NCBI RefSeq assembly: GCF_000203815.1
Contig: NW_004457723.1
Coordinates: 1,302,001 to 1,366,000 of the forward strand
DNA: 64,000 nucleotides
Direction of reading: 5' to 3'
Source: Cavenderia fasciculata
Lineage: Eukaryota > Evosea > Eumycetozoa > Acytosteliales > Cavenderiaceae
Position numbers and translations under genes: made by a program. Shown piece after piece: positions 23,789-33,660 of this stretch (positions are counted from its first letter, which is position 1; each line of letters starts with the position of its first letter). The notes beneath the pieces were generated by a model. It was not told the origin of the DNA, ran no database searches, and saw nothing but the letters and a program-made list of their open reading frames with translations.

Positions 23789-24074
23789 CTCGTTGATTGT
23801 TGTTGTCTATATGACAAAAGATATTTCTTATTCTTAAGAATTATTTGTGTATTATTATACTTTTAACTGATCCTTTGTTTTCAAGAGAGAAAGATGAATC
23901 AAAAGTTTTTACAAATTATTAATTAATATTTTAGTTTGTTTTTGCAAAGCTTCACAGTCAAAGAAGTAATAAGATTTATTTATATCTCTTCCTCTATACA
24001 ACTACAACTACAACAACAACAACTTTTCTATACACTCATACTCTGTATACATATATATATAATAAACATAAAAG

Positions 24075-24792
24075 ATGTTCTCATTTTTAAAGAAACCATC
24101 ACCAGAGGAAATGGTAAAGAAATGGAAACGTGAACTAAGGAAAGAAGATAGAGGTTTAGATACTCAACTAAGAGGTAACTAAACAAATATAGATATAGAT
24201 ATTGATATACTTTATATATATATCTCTCTAACACTTTTTATCTTCTTCCTTCTTCATTCTTCTTCATTTAGCAATTGATATGCAAGAAAAGAAAACAATT
24301 AGAATGATAAAGGAAAGGGTAAAAGCAGGAGACCCAAAAAGTGCAAAGGTGTTGGCAAAGGAAGTTGTTGGAAGTCGTAGAGCAAAGGAGAGAATCTATA
24401 CAGCAAAGGCACAGATGAACTCTGTGAGTTTGCAATTACAAAGCAATCTGGCAATGGCCAAGGTTGCTGGACATTTGGCAAAGTCGACAGAGGTGATGAA
24501 GTTTATGAACGACCTCGTCAAGCTCCCCGAATTGAGCAAGATCATGATGGCAATGGGTGCAGAGATGACCAAGGCCGGTATCATCGAGGAAATGATCACC
24601 GACGTCTTTGACAAGGACGATGAACTCGAAGAAGAGGCTGAACAAGAGGTGAACAAGATCATGGATGAAATCTTGATTCAAGGTCCAAAAGTATCAGACT
24701 CTTCTCTCGAAATACCAAAAGAAGAGGAAGAAAAGGTTGATGAAAAGGATGATGAAATCATGAATCGTCTCAAAGCATTAAAGACTGGTTAA
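24075..24792 (+). CDS. vps24: ESCRT-III subunit VPS24/CHMP3
   Basis: Exons 24075-24174 and 24272-24792 encode 206 residues. The start MFSFLKKPSPEEMVKKWKRE matches the VPS24 N-terminus. The basic Snf7 core follows (IDMQEKKTIRMIKERVKAGD, LAKEVVGSRRAKERIYTAKA), then an acidic C-terminal half. The C-terminus carries a MIM1-type motif (DEIMNRLKALK) that in this family binds the VPS4 MIT domain. The protein polymerises with VPS2/VPS20/SNF7 on endosomal membranes for multivesicular-body sorting and scission. The length is typical. It is divergent with the BSD gene across a 286-bp shared promoter region. Confidence 0.96.
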
Positions 24793-27487
24793 ACTTCAAA
24801 ACAAAACAAATCACATAATTAATCAAATAATAATAATAATAATAATCATAATAATTAATAATAATAATAATTTATTGTAAATAATAATAATCTAAAACGC
24901 CAAATAATAATAATAATTATAATTATAAATTTAGCAAAGTCAAGTTTAATGTGATGGTTGAGAACACAACCCTAACCCCTAACCTATATACCTCAAAACA
25001 CAAACTAACGATAACAACCATTTTTTTCTAAAAACAAAATAGATGATAATAATAATAATCTTCGTGTACAACTACAAAAATAAAACCATTTATTTTTAAT
25101 TATAAATAATAATAATAATAAGAAATTAAAAGAATTTCAATTCAAATCAATTCAATCAACATAATATATTATCCCCAAAAAATTAAAGAGTATGTATGAT
25201 CACACACATACACACAAGATAGATTATACATTTCCTATCTTTTCCAATGGTCAACCGTGGCGGTGAACAATTATCTATCTCTATCTTTTTGAATTTCAAG
25301 AATGATGATTTGGCGAATAACGATGTCTACTTTTTGATCTATTAAAACAGATTGGATTGGATTGGATTGGATTGCCACGACCATAAATGATATCATCATT
25401 TTAAGATTATCTTGTTTTCTACAACAACTCTAGTACGAGGATGATTAGTAGTGGTATTTTGGTTGAATTTACAAATGGAAATTAATACAAATTCCAATTA
25501 CAAAAAAAAACAACTACTACATATTTGAATAGGCAGATAAATATATGATACTACTTGGTATAATACGTACGTACATTATGTTTTAGTTTAAACTCATAAG
25601 ATTAAATAGATCAATTGGGACAAGATAAAACATGATTCCAATTTCATCTATCTGATTGTCCTTGTTAAGAGACCCTTTAAAAAAGACATTTAAATTGGTA
25701 AAAATCATATATTCATTCTATTCTATTCAATGATCTTTATGCTAACATGACCAAAATTATAATAACAAACCTACCCTATCTATGATCATCCAATGCATAC
25801 TAAAATGTCAATAATAACTGACATTTAAATTGCTTGTTTTGATGGGTGTGGGTGTTCAAATTGTACAATCAAGTTGGTGGGGATGGATCAAAAAAGAGGG
25901 TGGGAGGTTGACCATAGTGATGATGAATGAATGATTTTCTCACTGTGATCACAGTGCTGTCATTATGGTAATGGGGTGGTTGGTACATTGATGATGGTTG
26001 TGGTGATGGTCAGTAGGGTAGGGTAGGGTTAGGGGGTTGGTTTGGGAAATTGATACAAAAAGACAGGAAGACATGTACCATGTATATGAAATGAAAGAAA
26101 TACGCGCAAGAGTATGGAGCAGCTGGATGAGGGTTGGTGATCACCATTACAAATCTAGTTGCGTAGAGTGTATCTATTTATTATAATGAGTGAGTGATCT
26201 TTTGTTTGATTGAAAAGAGAGCTTTAAATAGTAAGAGAATGTGATTTTGATTATCAGCTCTAACATCACCAATAACCAACAACAATCACAATCAATCAAT
26301 CAAATAGATTTGATATAAATAAATTTTATATTATTATTATTAATATTATTTTTAAACACATCAACAACAACAACCACAACAGATTAATTAAAAAGTGATA
26401 TCATCCTTTATTTATTCTGATTCTTCATATAATATAGGTACGTATTTATATCATTCACCCCATTCTCCTTTGTTTTGTTTCCATTTATAAATCTGTATAT
26501 CCATTCAATAACAACAACCACACATTCATTCAATTATTTCCCACCAACATCAATTCAAATACTCAAATTTATCCAACTTGTATTTCCATCTGTCCACCCA
26601 AGCTTGTTTCACACTTGTCTAGGTTTGGAAAATTGGTTTGTACTCTCTTACTTGTTCCACTCCCCCAGATTCCAACGATCATCATACTAATAATTAAAAA
26701 CTTGATAAATTATTGTTATTAAATTAATTGAAATCAATCCATCCCACGAATCATCGACGTCAATAATAACAACAGAAGAATAGACAGTGTTGTTTCCATC
26801 ATTTACTAGTCCTCTTCTTCCTCTTCCTCATTATAACCCCTTTCCAATATCCATCTCTCTCTCTCACCGGTGTCCTCCAACCCATGTGGATTCTATTTTT
26901 TTAATATTACATCACTCCTACTACTTTGTTGTTGTTGACACTCACACACTCTATCACACACACTTAACGAGTGACCAACCTAGATTAAAAGAAAGAGATA
27001 TCGAAAGAAAGAATGGAAAAAGTAGATGAGAGGAGATGGCATTTGTACACGAGTTCACCAAATTTGAACAATTCATCATGTGTTATTCTTCTGTTCATAA
27101 TAATACGATCGTATTATCAATAATAATCATCATCCCTGTCTCTTTCCATCTTAAATGCTCGGATTCCCAGTTGATCCAGTCGAATATAAAATCCATCATC
27201 ATTTTTCTAAATCACAAATCATCAAACTCATTTACAAATTTAATTTTGGTATTTACAAATAATATTAATATTAAATAATCAAATAATCATCCATCATATT
27301 TCCCATTTGTATAATCATCAATTTAATACTTCCAACAACCCAAAAGAGAACCAATTAAATTAACAGTCATTTTAAATTAATTATTATTCTAGAAAATAAT
27401 AATAGAAACAAAAAAAAAGACTTTTAGAAAGACCAATCATTTTATCATTATATCTAGTCCAACATTTAGAATTACCAAGAACCAAAA
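24793..27487. other. Large gene-poor spacer
   Basis: About 2.7 kb in which I support no gene. Short frames near 26475-27278 lack family signal and have AT-rich spacer composition. It holds a telomere-like C-rich string at 24968-24984, five GATTG units near 25354-25378, a perfect 16-bp palindrome at 25940-25955, a G-rich strip to about 26046 including three TAGGG units, and a CAA/CAC-rich stretch at 26260-26370 that looks like leader RNA. Part of it probably regulates the mucin-like gene downstream. Confidence 0.5.
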
Positions 27488-28656
27488 ATGAAATTCATTT
27501 ATTTTATCGCATTTGTATTATTAGTTATAGCATTTAATAGTGTGGCACCTACCCATGCAAAATCTAATCACGTAAGTATTATCAAAATCTTAATTTATGA
27601 TTTGATTTATTGATTGAGAATTAACCTTTTATTTTGATACAGAAATTTGTTGATTATTATAAATCTGTAAAGGCATTGCAAGCAGATTCTTCAGAGGCTC
27701 CTCCACAAGGAAGTGGAGAACAAGGTGCTGGAAGTGGAGAAAAAGGTGCAAATAGTGAGGAACAACCAGCTGCTGGTAGTCAGGGATCTCAAGCTCCAGC
27801 CGGCAGCCAAGATGCACCAGCATCTTCAACCACTGGCAGCCAAGAACCAGCATCTTCAACCACTGGTAGTCAAGAACCAGCATCATCAACTACTGGTAGT
27901 CAAGAACCAGCATCTTCGACCACTGGTAGTCAAGAACCAGCATCTTCGACCACTGGTAGTCAAGAACCATCATCAACTACAACTGGATCAAGTCAAGAAC
28001 CAGCATCTTCGACCACTGGTAGCCAAGAACCAGCATCATCAACTACTGGAGGTAGTCAAGACCCATCATCTACAACAACTGGAGAACCAGCCACCACAAG
28101 TGAACCAGCCTCTACAAGTGGGGCTGATCCAACTACCACCACTGGATCAGACCCATCTTCCACCTCGACTGGAACTGATCAATCTACCACTACTGGAGCC
28201 GACCCATCTACCACCTCAACAGGATCTGACCCATCATCATCTACCACTGGATCTGAACCATCTTCTACCACAACCTCAACTGGATCTGAACCATCCTCTA
28301 CCACTTCTACAGGAACTGAACCATCATCCACAACCACAACTTCCAGCAGCACTGGATCCGAACCATCAACTACTACTGGAACTACAGCAGCTCCAGGAAG
28401 TTCAAATGATTCAAGTCAAGAAGTACCAACCTCAACTACCACTGCAGCTCCAACAACTACCGCTGCTGCTACTACTGCCACAACCACTAAACAATCAACC
28501 ACTGGAAACAATCAATTAAGTTCTAGCCATGTTACTGGTGCTCCAACCACCTCTACTGACACTAACCACGACCAATCATCAGGTTTCGAATCAATCAAAG
28601 CATTCACATCTTCGACTCTTATTATTTTAACGATTTCAATCTTTTACATTTGTTGA
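27488..28656 (+). CDS. Secreted/surface mucin-like protein with Ser/Thr repeats
   Basis: Exons 27488-27571 and 27643-28656 give 365 residues. Residues 1-23 are a signal peptide (MKFIYFIAFVLLVIAFNSVA). After a short KFVDYYKSVKALQ segment, nearly all of the protein is Ser/Thr/Pro/Gly repeats: first about nine GSQEPASSTT-type units, then GSDPSSTSTG/GSEPSSTTTSTG units and TTTAA runs. The C-terminus has a Ser/Gly stretch followed by a hydrophobic tail (SSTLIILTISIFYIC). This fits a GPI-anchor signal or a membrane tail. The Ser/Thr blocks should be heavily O-glycosylated, as in dictyostelid surface and sheath proteins. It may act in adhesion or in the extracellular matrix; no enzyme domain is present. 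Confidence 0.85.
27802..28080 (+). repeat. Tandem 30-bp coding repeat (GSQEPASSTT units)
   Basis: Nine consecutive units of about 30 bp encode GSQEPASSTT with small variants (GSQDAPASSTT, GSQEPSSTTT, GSSQEPASSTT, GGSQDPSSTTT). Neighbouring units are nearly identical at DNA level, which implies recent slippage or unequal exchange. Confidence 0.9.
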
Positions 28657-29031
28657 AACAAAATCATTTAAAATATTTAATATTTTTCAATTAATTTGTA
28701 AAATTGTTTAGTACCAATATATATTTATACTACTATAGTAGTATTTGTAATATAATAATCGTTTTTTTATAATAATAATAGTACTCTCTCATTGAATGGT
28801 CTAGAATATCTACCACTTTGCAATCCATTCCTTTCATTTCCTTTCCTTTCATTTCTTGCCTACTCCCACACAATCAATACCACTTGTCTTTTTTTCCCAA
28901 TTGATTATAAAGATCCAATTGGATTAAAAACAATTGTTTAAAATAATTCATTAATAAACCCCCAATAATTATCTATTATATAAAGTATTTTAAAACATAT
29001 ATATATATTAATCTTTTGTTTTTTTATCTAT
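28657..29031. other. Convergent 3' spacer
   Basis: Between the mucin-like and SAP/LRR genes, 375 bp of AT-rich flank with likely 3' untranslated regions. No gene is seen. Confidence 0.5.
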
Positions 29032-29343
29032 TTATTGTTTCTTATAATAAAATTTATATAAATTATTTTTAAAGTTGATTCGGTCAAATAGAAATGATTT
29101 TAAAGAAAAATCATAAAGTGAAATGGTGGTAGGGATACTCGACTGAATATCTGGTAAAGTTGGGTTTGACAATAGTCTATTATCAAAAGATAATAGTTGT
29201 TTATAATCCTCACAAGATAGAATAAGCGTTTTAATATTATTCGAGTTGTGCATTATAGTTGAAATATCAGTTGGACTTATAATTGTGGATGGTGTACCTC
29301 CATTAAATGGAGGTGAAAATCCTGGTATATTTGTACCACCAGT

Positions 29344-29385
<42 letters not shown>

Positions 29386-30687
29386 GGATTGATTATTCAA
29401 TGTTGTTGATATATTTATATTTGTGGATTGATTTCCACTTTGAAAATAAACATTTGGATTTAATTGAATTTGAAAGTTGGTAATGGTTTGGTAGAGTGAA
29501 AGTAGGTTGAAAAAGTGGGTTGGAGGAGGAAGAGTATCGGTGATACAATATTTAACCGACCGTAGGTGTGGATGGAGTGGTGGATAGGTTTGCGTAGTCG
29601 GTACAAAATATGTAGTAGAAATCTTTTCCAGATTGATAAAAGCATCCAAATAATTTGTATCCACATTTCTAAATGACCCACCCAACGATTGTATCATGTG
29701 TTTATCGGGTAGATGTTGATACAATTTTTTAATTCCCAAATACTTCCTTTTGTAACCTCGCGTGTCTGGTAGATACTTGTAAGTTGGTAGAATGATTTTG
29801 GTTAAATGTGGTCTGGCCAATCTTGATTGGATACGAGAAAAGAATTCAATGAGAATGGGGATGGTCTCTGTGATCATTAAATTCTCAAAATTAATTCTCT
29901 GCAGTCGTGGCACATCGGCAATACAACTAAGAATCTTTGGATTGGTTTGGAGTATCTTGGACGACATTGACACTGATCTGAGATTGGGAAAACATTCCAA
30001 AAACGATCGTAACTCTGCAAGAGTTGGGAATCCAGAATTAATTTCCATGCTAATCTTTGTGATGTTTGCCAAAACGTAGATATGGGTCATTGCACAAGAC
30101 ACTTCTCGTCGAGCATTTTCAAACACCTTTACAAATGCTTCATCGCATTCCAACGTTGTAATTGATTTCATCAAACAGAATGGATTGGATATATGGCTAA
30201 ACACTTGTAGGTTTCCATCGTCTACTCGAGTCACACCAATTTTTTTACGCAAACCTACAAATCTACCTCTTAAAATGAGGTTGGTTGCCATATAGTAAAA
30301 GACCTGTCGATTGATAGTTGCCAATGAAAATAGCCATTTTAAATATTGTCTATTAAAGTCTTTAGTTGAATCTTTCCAAACAAGATCCAATATTCTATAT
30401 ATGATATTGTTGTACAGAGGAGAAGAAGAAGGTGGTTGATTAAAATCTTGAAATACACGTAATCTATTCATGTACTCTATACTAGCTGCCTTGTCTCGCT
30501 CAATTGATTGGATAATGTCCTCTCTTGACATGCCTACTCTGTACTTTATGGTATATCGTAAACATATTTCTTCAAGTTGATCTTTCTTCATTCCATTCAT
30601 TTGCTCCAACGAAGGAAATTCTTGATGACCTTGCTGTCCAGTCTGTACAGACTGTATTATAGGTTCTTTTTTTCTTTTTCTAACCAT
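29032..30687 (-). CDS. Dictyostelid SAP-like/F-box-like LRR protein
   Basis: A single exon. I take the Met of MVRKRKKEP at 30687 because the 35 residues before it are T-run-encoded Phe/Leu with no family look. The protein is 551 residues. Residues about 25-60 resemble a SAP-type helix pair (MKKDQLEEICLRY, GMSREDIIQSIERDK). An F-box-like stretch follows (NNIIYRILDLVW, WLFSLATINRQVFYYM). The rest has irregular leucine-rich spacing (LAELRSFLECFPNLRSVSMS, VPRLQRINFENLMITE) and an Asn run. This layout is common in expanded dictyostelid families of unknown role, some of them presumed SCF adaptors. Its 3' end converges with the mucin-like gene. Confidence 0.75.
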
Positions 30688-31563
30688 GTTTGATAAATAT
30701 ATAAAAATATATATCTCTCTCACTCTATGTATATAAAAAAAAGAGAGAGAGAGAAAGAAAGAAAAAAAGAAGCCTTGCCTTGTTGATTTCAAAAGGTTCT
30801 TTTGTCATAAATAGTAAAGATTAGGGATGTAAATGGTTTGGTTGTTTTTTTTTTTCACATGGTTAAATCAAAGGTTTCGTGTCTATGCATGATTAATTAA
30901 TTAAAATTAGAATGGGTAGAGCCTCCTCCCTCCACCCATACACAAACAAGGCTTAAAAGGGTTTCAAAGCCGCCACTCTATTTGTGTAAAAGCCCTCATC
31001 GATTCAATTTTTTTAAAACATACCCCCCCTCTGACGTCGAGAGGGAGGGTTGATAATGTAAAGATAAGATCTTTGGAACAGAAAAAAAGAATAAAAGATC
31101 GCTCGCCTTTGCGGTGTTTTGAGTTTTTAAATCTTTGCACGATTGAACCATGAAAAATCCTTCAGCGGAGTTTTCGTCCAAGCCTCCTAAGATGAATAAA
31201 AATCTTTGGTGGCTTACGTGATTAGCATAAAGGCCTTTTTCGTTTCTTTGTTTTTTCATAGATCGCTCATAATGGATGGAGTCACTGTGATGTCGACACT
31301 TTAGCTAAAACAAGATCACTCTTCTTTATTTCCAAGGATTCATTGCGCAATAAGGCTCATATTATTACGTACGACACAACCTCCGAAACACATTGAACCA
31401 ATTGGATGGTTTACCAAGGATCCTCTATCAAGATCCACGAGATTGATTAATTGAAATCCTTCCAATAGAAAGTGTTGGATGGATGTTTATTTTTGTCGAC
31501 AAAAATGTTACATTGATTTATTTTAATTTTAAAAAATAAATTAGGGTGTTTGGTTTGTTTAGT
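30688..31563. other. Spacer with hairpin and duplicated segment
   Basis: Holds the 5' flank of the SAP/LRR gene and the 3' flank of the first Cys-rich gene. A GC-rich hairpin lies at 31023-31049 (CCCTCT-GACGTCG-AGAGGG). The stretch at about 31310-31410 resembles 33040-33120. An 87-codon frame at 30996-31259 has no recognisable family. Confidence 0.5.
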
Positions 31564-31972
31564 TTAGGCTCTGCAAGAGTTTGTTTTGTAACTCCAAACA
31601 CAGTTTTCAATGGTACAATCAAATTCATTTTTAATTGATGAACAATGGACTAAACGTATGATGTTTACAGATAAAATTAATAAATATAATATTAATAATT
31701 AAAAAATTATACATACACTTTGAAAGTAAACATGAACTTGAAGCAGCTTCCCAAGAACAGCCACTTTCGATTTGACAAGAGTCAACATCAATCATTTTTT
31801 GGCAATGTTGGAGCTTGTAAATATGTTTGCATACTTTGCCATCCCAAAAGCAAGGTGGCTCCTCACCTGCACATGTGAGTGGGTTAACATACTTTGAACA
31901 ATCTAGAGCATTTGTTGATGCTACAAATAATAATGCAAAAACTACAAGTAATACTGATAAGATAACTTTCAT
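31564..31972 (-). CDS. Small secreted Cys-rich protein, copy 1
   Basis: Exons 31972-31717 and 31649-31564 give 113 residues. A signal peptide covers residues 1-20 (MKVILSVLLVVFALLFVAST). The mature part has three repeats of a Cys pattern of the type C-x-x-x-(I/M)-x-x-x-x-C-x-x-x-x-C-x-W/F-x-x-x-x-x-C: CSKYVNPLTC, PPCFWDGKVC; HCQKMIDVDSC, GCSWEAASSSC; and, after the intron, HCSSIKNEFDC, NCVWSYKTNSC. The second exon is short and has no Met; it was found by splicing TCAAAGT to TCCATTGT. No known domain name can be given. A disulphide-rich extracellular or phagosomal peptide is likely. Confidence 0.82.
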
Positions 31973-32388
31973 CTTTTTTTTTTTTATAGAAATAATAATA
32001 ATAATAATCAATGAAAATAGAGTTCCGATTCTCAAAGCAATTGAGCAAACCCTAAAAAATAGCAAATATTAGTTGGTCGGGAAATGCGTGGACGCGGTTA
32101 AACCCGAAAAATCCCATGGCACTGAAAAGCCCGAATATATCATTGAGAAAAAGACAATCCCTGGTATTGAGCAGATGCGATCTGCTTGTTGTTCTCAACT
32201 TCTACCTTGATCAACTACGATAGTCTTGAAGAATGATCAAAGATGGTTTCACCTTTAGACAAATAGAAAAATGGTAAATCTCCACCTAACCCTAAATCCA
32301 TGATGTTGAATATAACATAACCAATAGTATTAATCTTTTGATAATATACAGTCACATTGATTTAAAATTAGGGCAGTTAGAGTTTAGT
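31973..32388. other. Promoter region between the Cys-rich paralogues
   Basis: 416 bp. A poly-T run lies directly before the start codon. A block with ACCCGAAAAATCCC and GACAATCCCTGGTATTGAG resembles the region upstream of copy 2 (GTTCGAAAATCC, GTATCCCTGGTTGAAC). Confidence 0.5.
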
Positions 32389-32816
32389 TTAGGCACTGCA
32401 AGAGTTTTTTTTGTAACTCCAAACACAGTTTTCAATGGTACAATCAAATTCGTTTTTAATTGATGAACAATGGACTATTTTGATTAATTTTACAGACAGA
32501 GAGAAATGAATAAATATACAAATAATAATAATATAATATTATATCTAAACATACATTTTGCAAGTGTACATGAACTAGAGGCAGCTTCCCAAGCACAACC
32601 ATTTCCTTTTTCACTTTGACAAGAGTCAACATCCACCATTTTTTGACAGTGTTGGAGCTTACGGTGAATTTGTAAGCACTTCTTTCCATTCCAGAAACAA
32701 GGTGGCTCATAGGCAGCACAAGTGAGTGGACTGTCCAACTTTGCACAATCGATAGCCAACGATGATGCTACAAATAATGCGAAAATAACAAGTAATACTG
32801 ATAAGATAATCTTCAT
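32389..32816 (-). CDS. Small secreted Cys-rich protein, copy 2
   Basis: Exons 32816-32555 and 32474-32389 give 115 residues, paralogous to copy 1. The signal peptide is MKIILSVLLVIFALFVASSL. The same three-repeat Cys framework follows: CAKLDSPLTC, PPCFWNGKKC; HCQKMVDVDSC, GCAWEAASSSC; HCSSIKNEFDC, NCVWSYKKNSC. The first exons differ at many positions but the second exons share about 83 of 86 bases, as do parts of the 3' flank. This points to gene conversion or selection on the 3' end. Both genes are minus strand in head-to-tail order. Confidence 0.83.
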
Positions 32817-33143
32817 CTTTTTTTTTTTTTTAGGTAGGAAATAATGAAACTGTGGAGATCCCCGACTTATAATCAATGAAACTGTTGAGATCCCCGTTGA
32901 AAATAAAAAATAATTAAAATATATTTGGTCTTTTGACCTAAGATTTTTTGCGTGGGTTCGAAAATCCTGTGGTATCGAGCCCTCCGAAATAGTATCCCTG
33001 GTTGAACCAATGTTGATGGTGTCAGCTGATTGATATTCTTTTCAAAAAGTGTCAAGATCTTCTTTATTTCCTTGAAGTGAGATAGGTTGGCACACCTCCG
33101 AGACACATTGAAGATTGGACCTATGATGAAGATGGTGATGGAG
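32817..33143. promoter_or_regulatory. Upstream region of Cys-rich copy 2
   Basis: A 22-bp direct repeat, AATGAAACTGTGGAGATCCC and AATGAAACTGTTGAGATCCC (each followed by CG), occurs at about 32843 and 32876 just upstream of the gene. The rest resembles segments near 32100-32200 and 31310-31410. It also holds the 3' flank of the XRN gene. Confidence 0.5.
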
Positions 33144-33617
33144 TTATTCCACAGTTTTAAGGTTATTATTTCTTCTTGCACCACCTCTTCCTCTATGGTT
33201 GCCACCTCCACCTCTGTAGTTATTTGAATGAGGTGGTCTACTACTATTTTGTTGTTGAGGTTGTTGGGGTTGTTGTACTATTGGCTGTTGAGGTTGTGGT
33301 TGTACTATTGGTTGTTGTGGTTGTACTAGGGATTGTTGTTTTTGTTGATTTTCTAAATACTTGTTGACAGTTCCTTGTTGTTGGGAGAATTGATTCGAAA
33401 AGGATGGATATTGTTTTTGATTATTTACTATTGGATTATTTCCTTGGAATAATTGTTGATAATGATTTTGTTTTTGAATTTGATTTTGATAATGACCATT
33501 ATTATTATTATAGTTATTATAATTATTATTGTTAAAATTATTATTATTATTGTTATAATTATTATTATTATTGTTATAATTGTTGCTGTTATAGTTATTA
33601 TAATTATTATTATTATA

Positions 33618-33660
<43 letters not shown>

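Noticed and set aside
26475-27278. Three open frames of about 70-80 codons in the large spacer
   Set aside because: They are Ser/His/Thr/Ile-rich with spacer-like composition, have no motif, and look like leader or non-coding sequence.
27802-28080. Regular 30-bp repeats that could suggest a CRISPR-like array
   Set aside because: There are no unique spacers, the repeats stay in frame, and they encode a mucin-like domain in a eukaryotic gene.
30688-30792. N-terminal extension of the SAP/LRR protein by 35 residues
   Set aside because: The extension is encoded by A/T runs (Phe/Leu/Ile) in the leader; the next Met begins a basic, family-like N-terminus.
30996-31259. 87-codon minus-strand frame between the SAP/LRR and Cys-rich genes
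   Set aside because: No recognisable family and no splice partner. It lies beside the hairpin and next to a repeated flank.
32940-32975. GGTTCGAAAATCC string resembling a tRNA B box
   Set aside because: No acceptor, D or anticodon arm can be folded around it, and the spacing of the B box is wrong.
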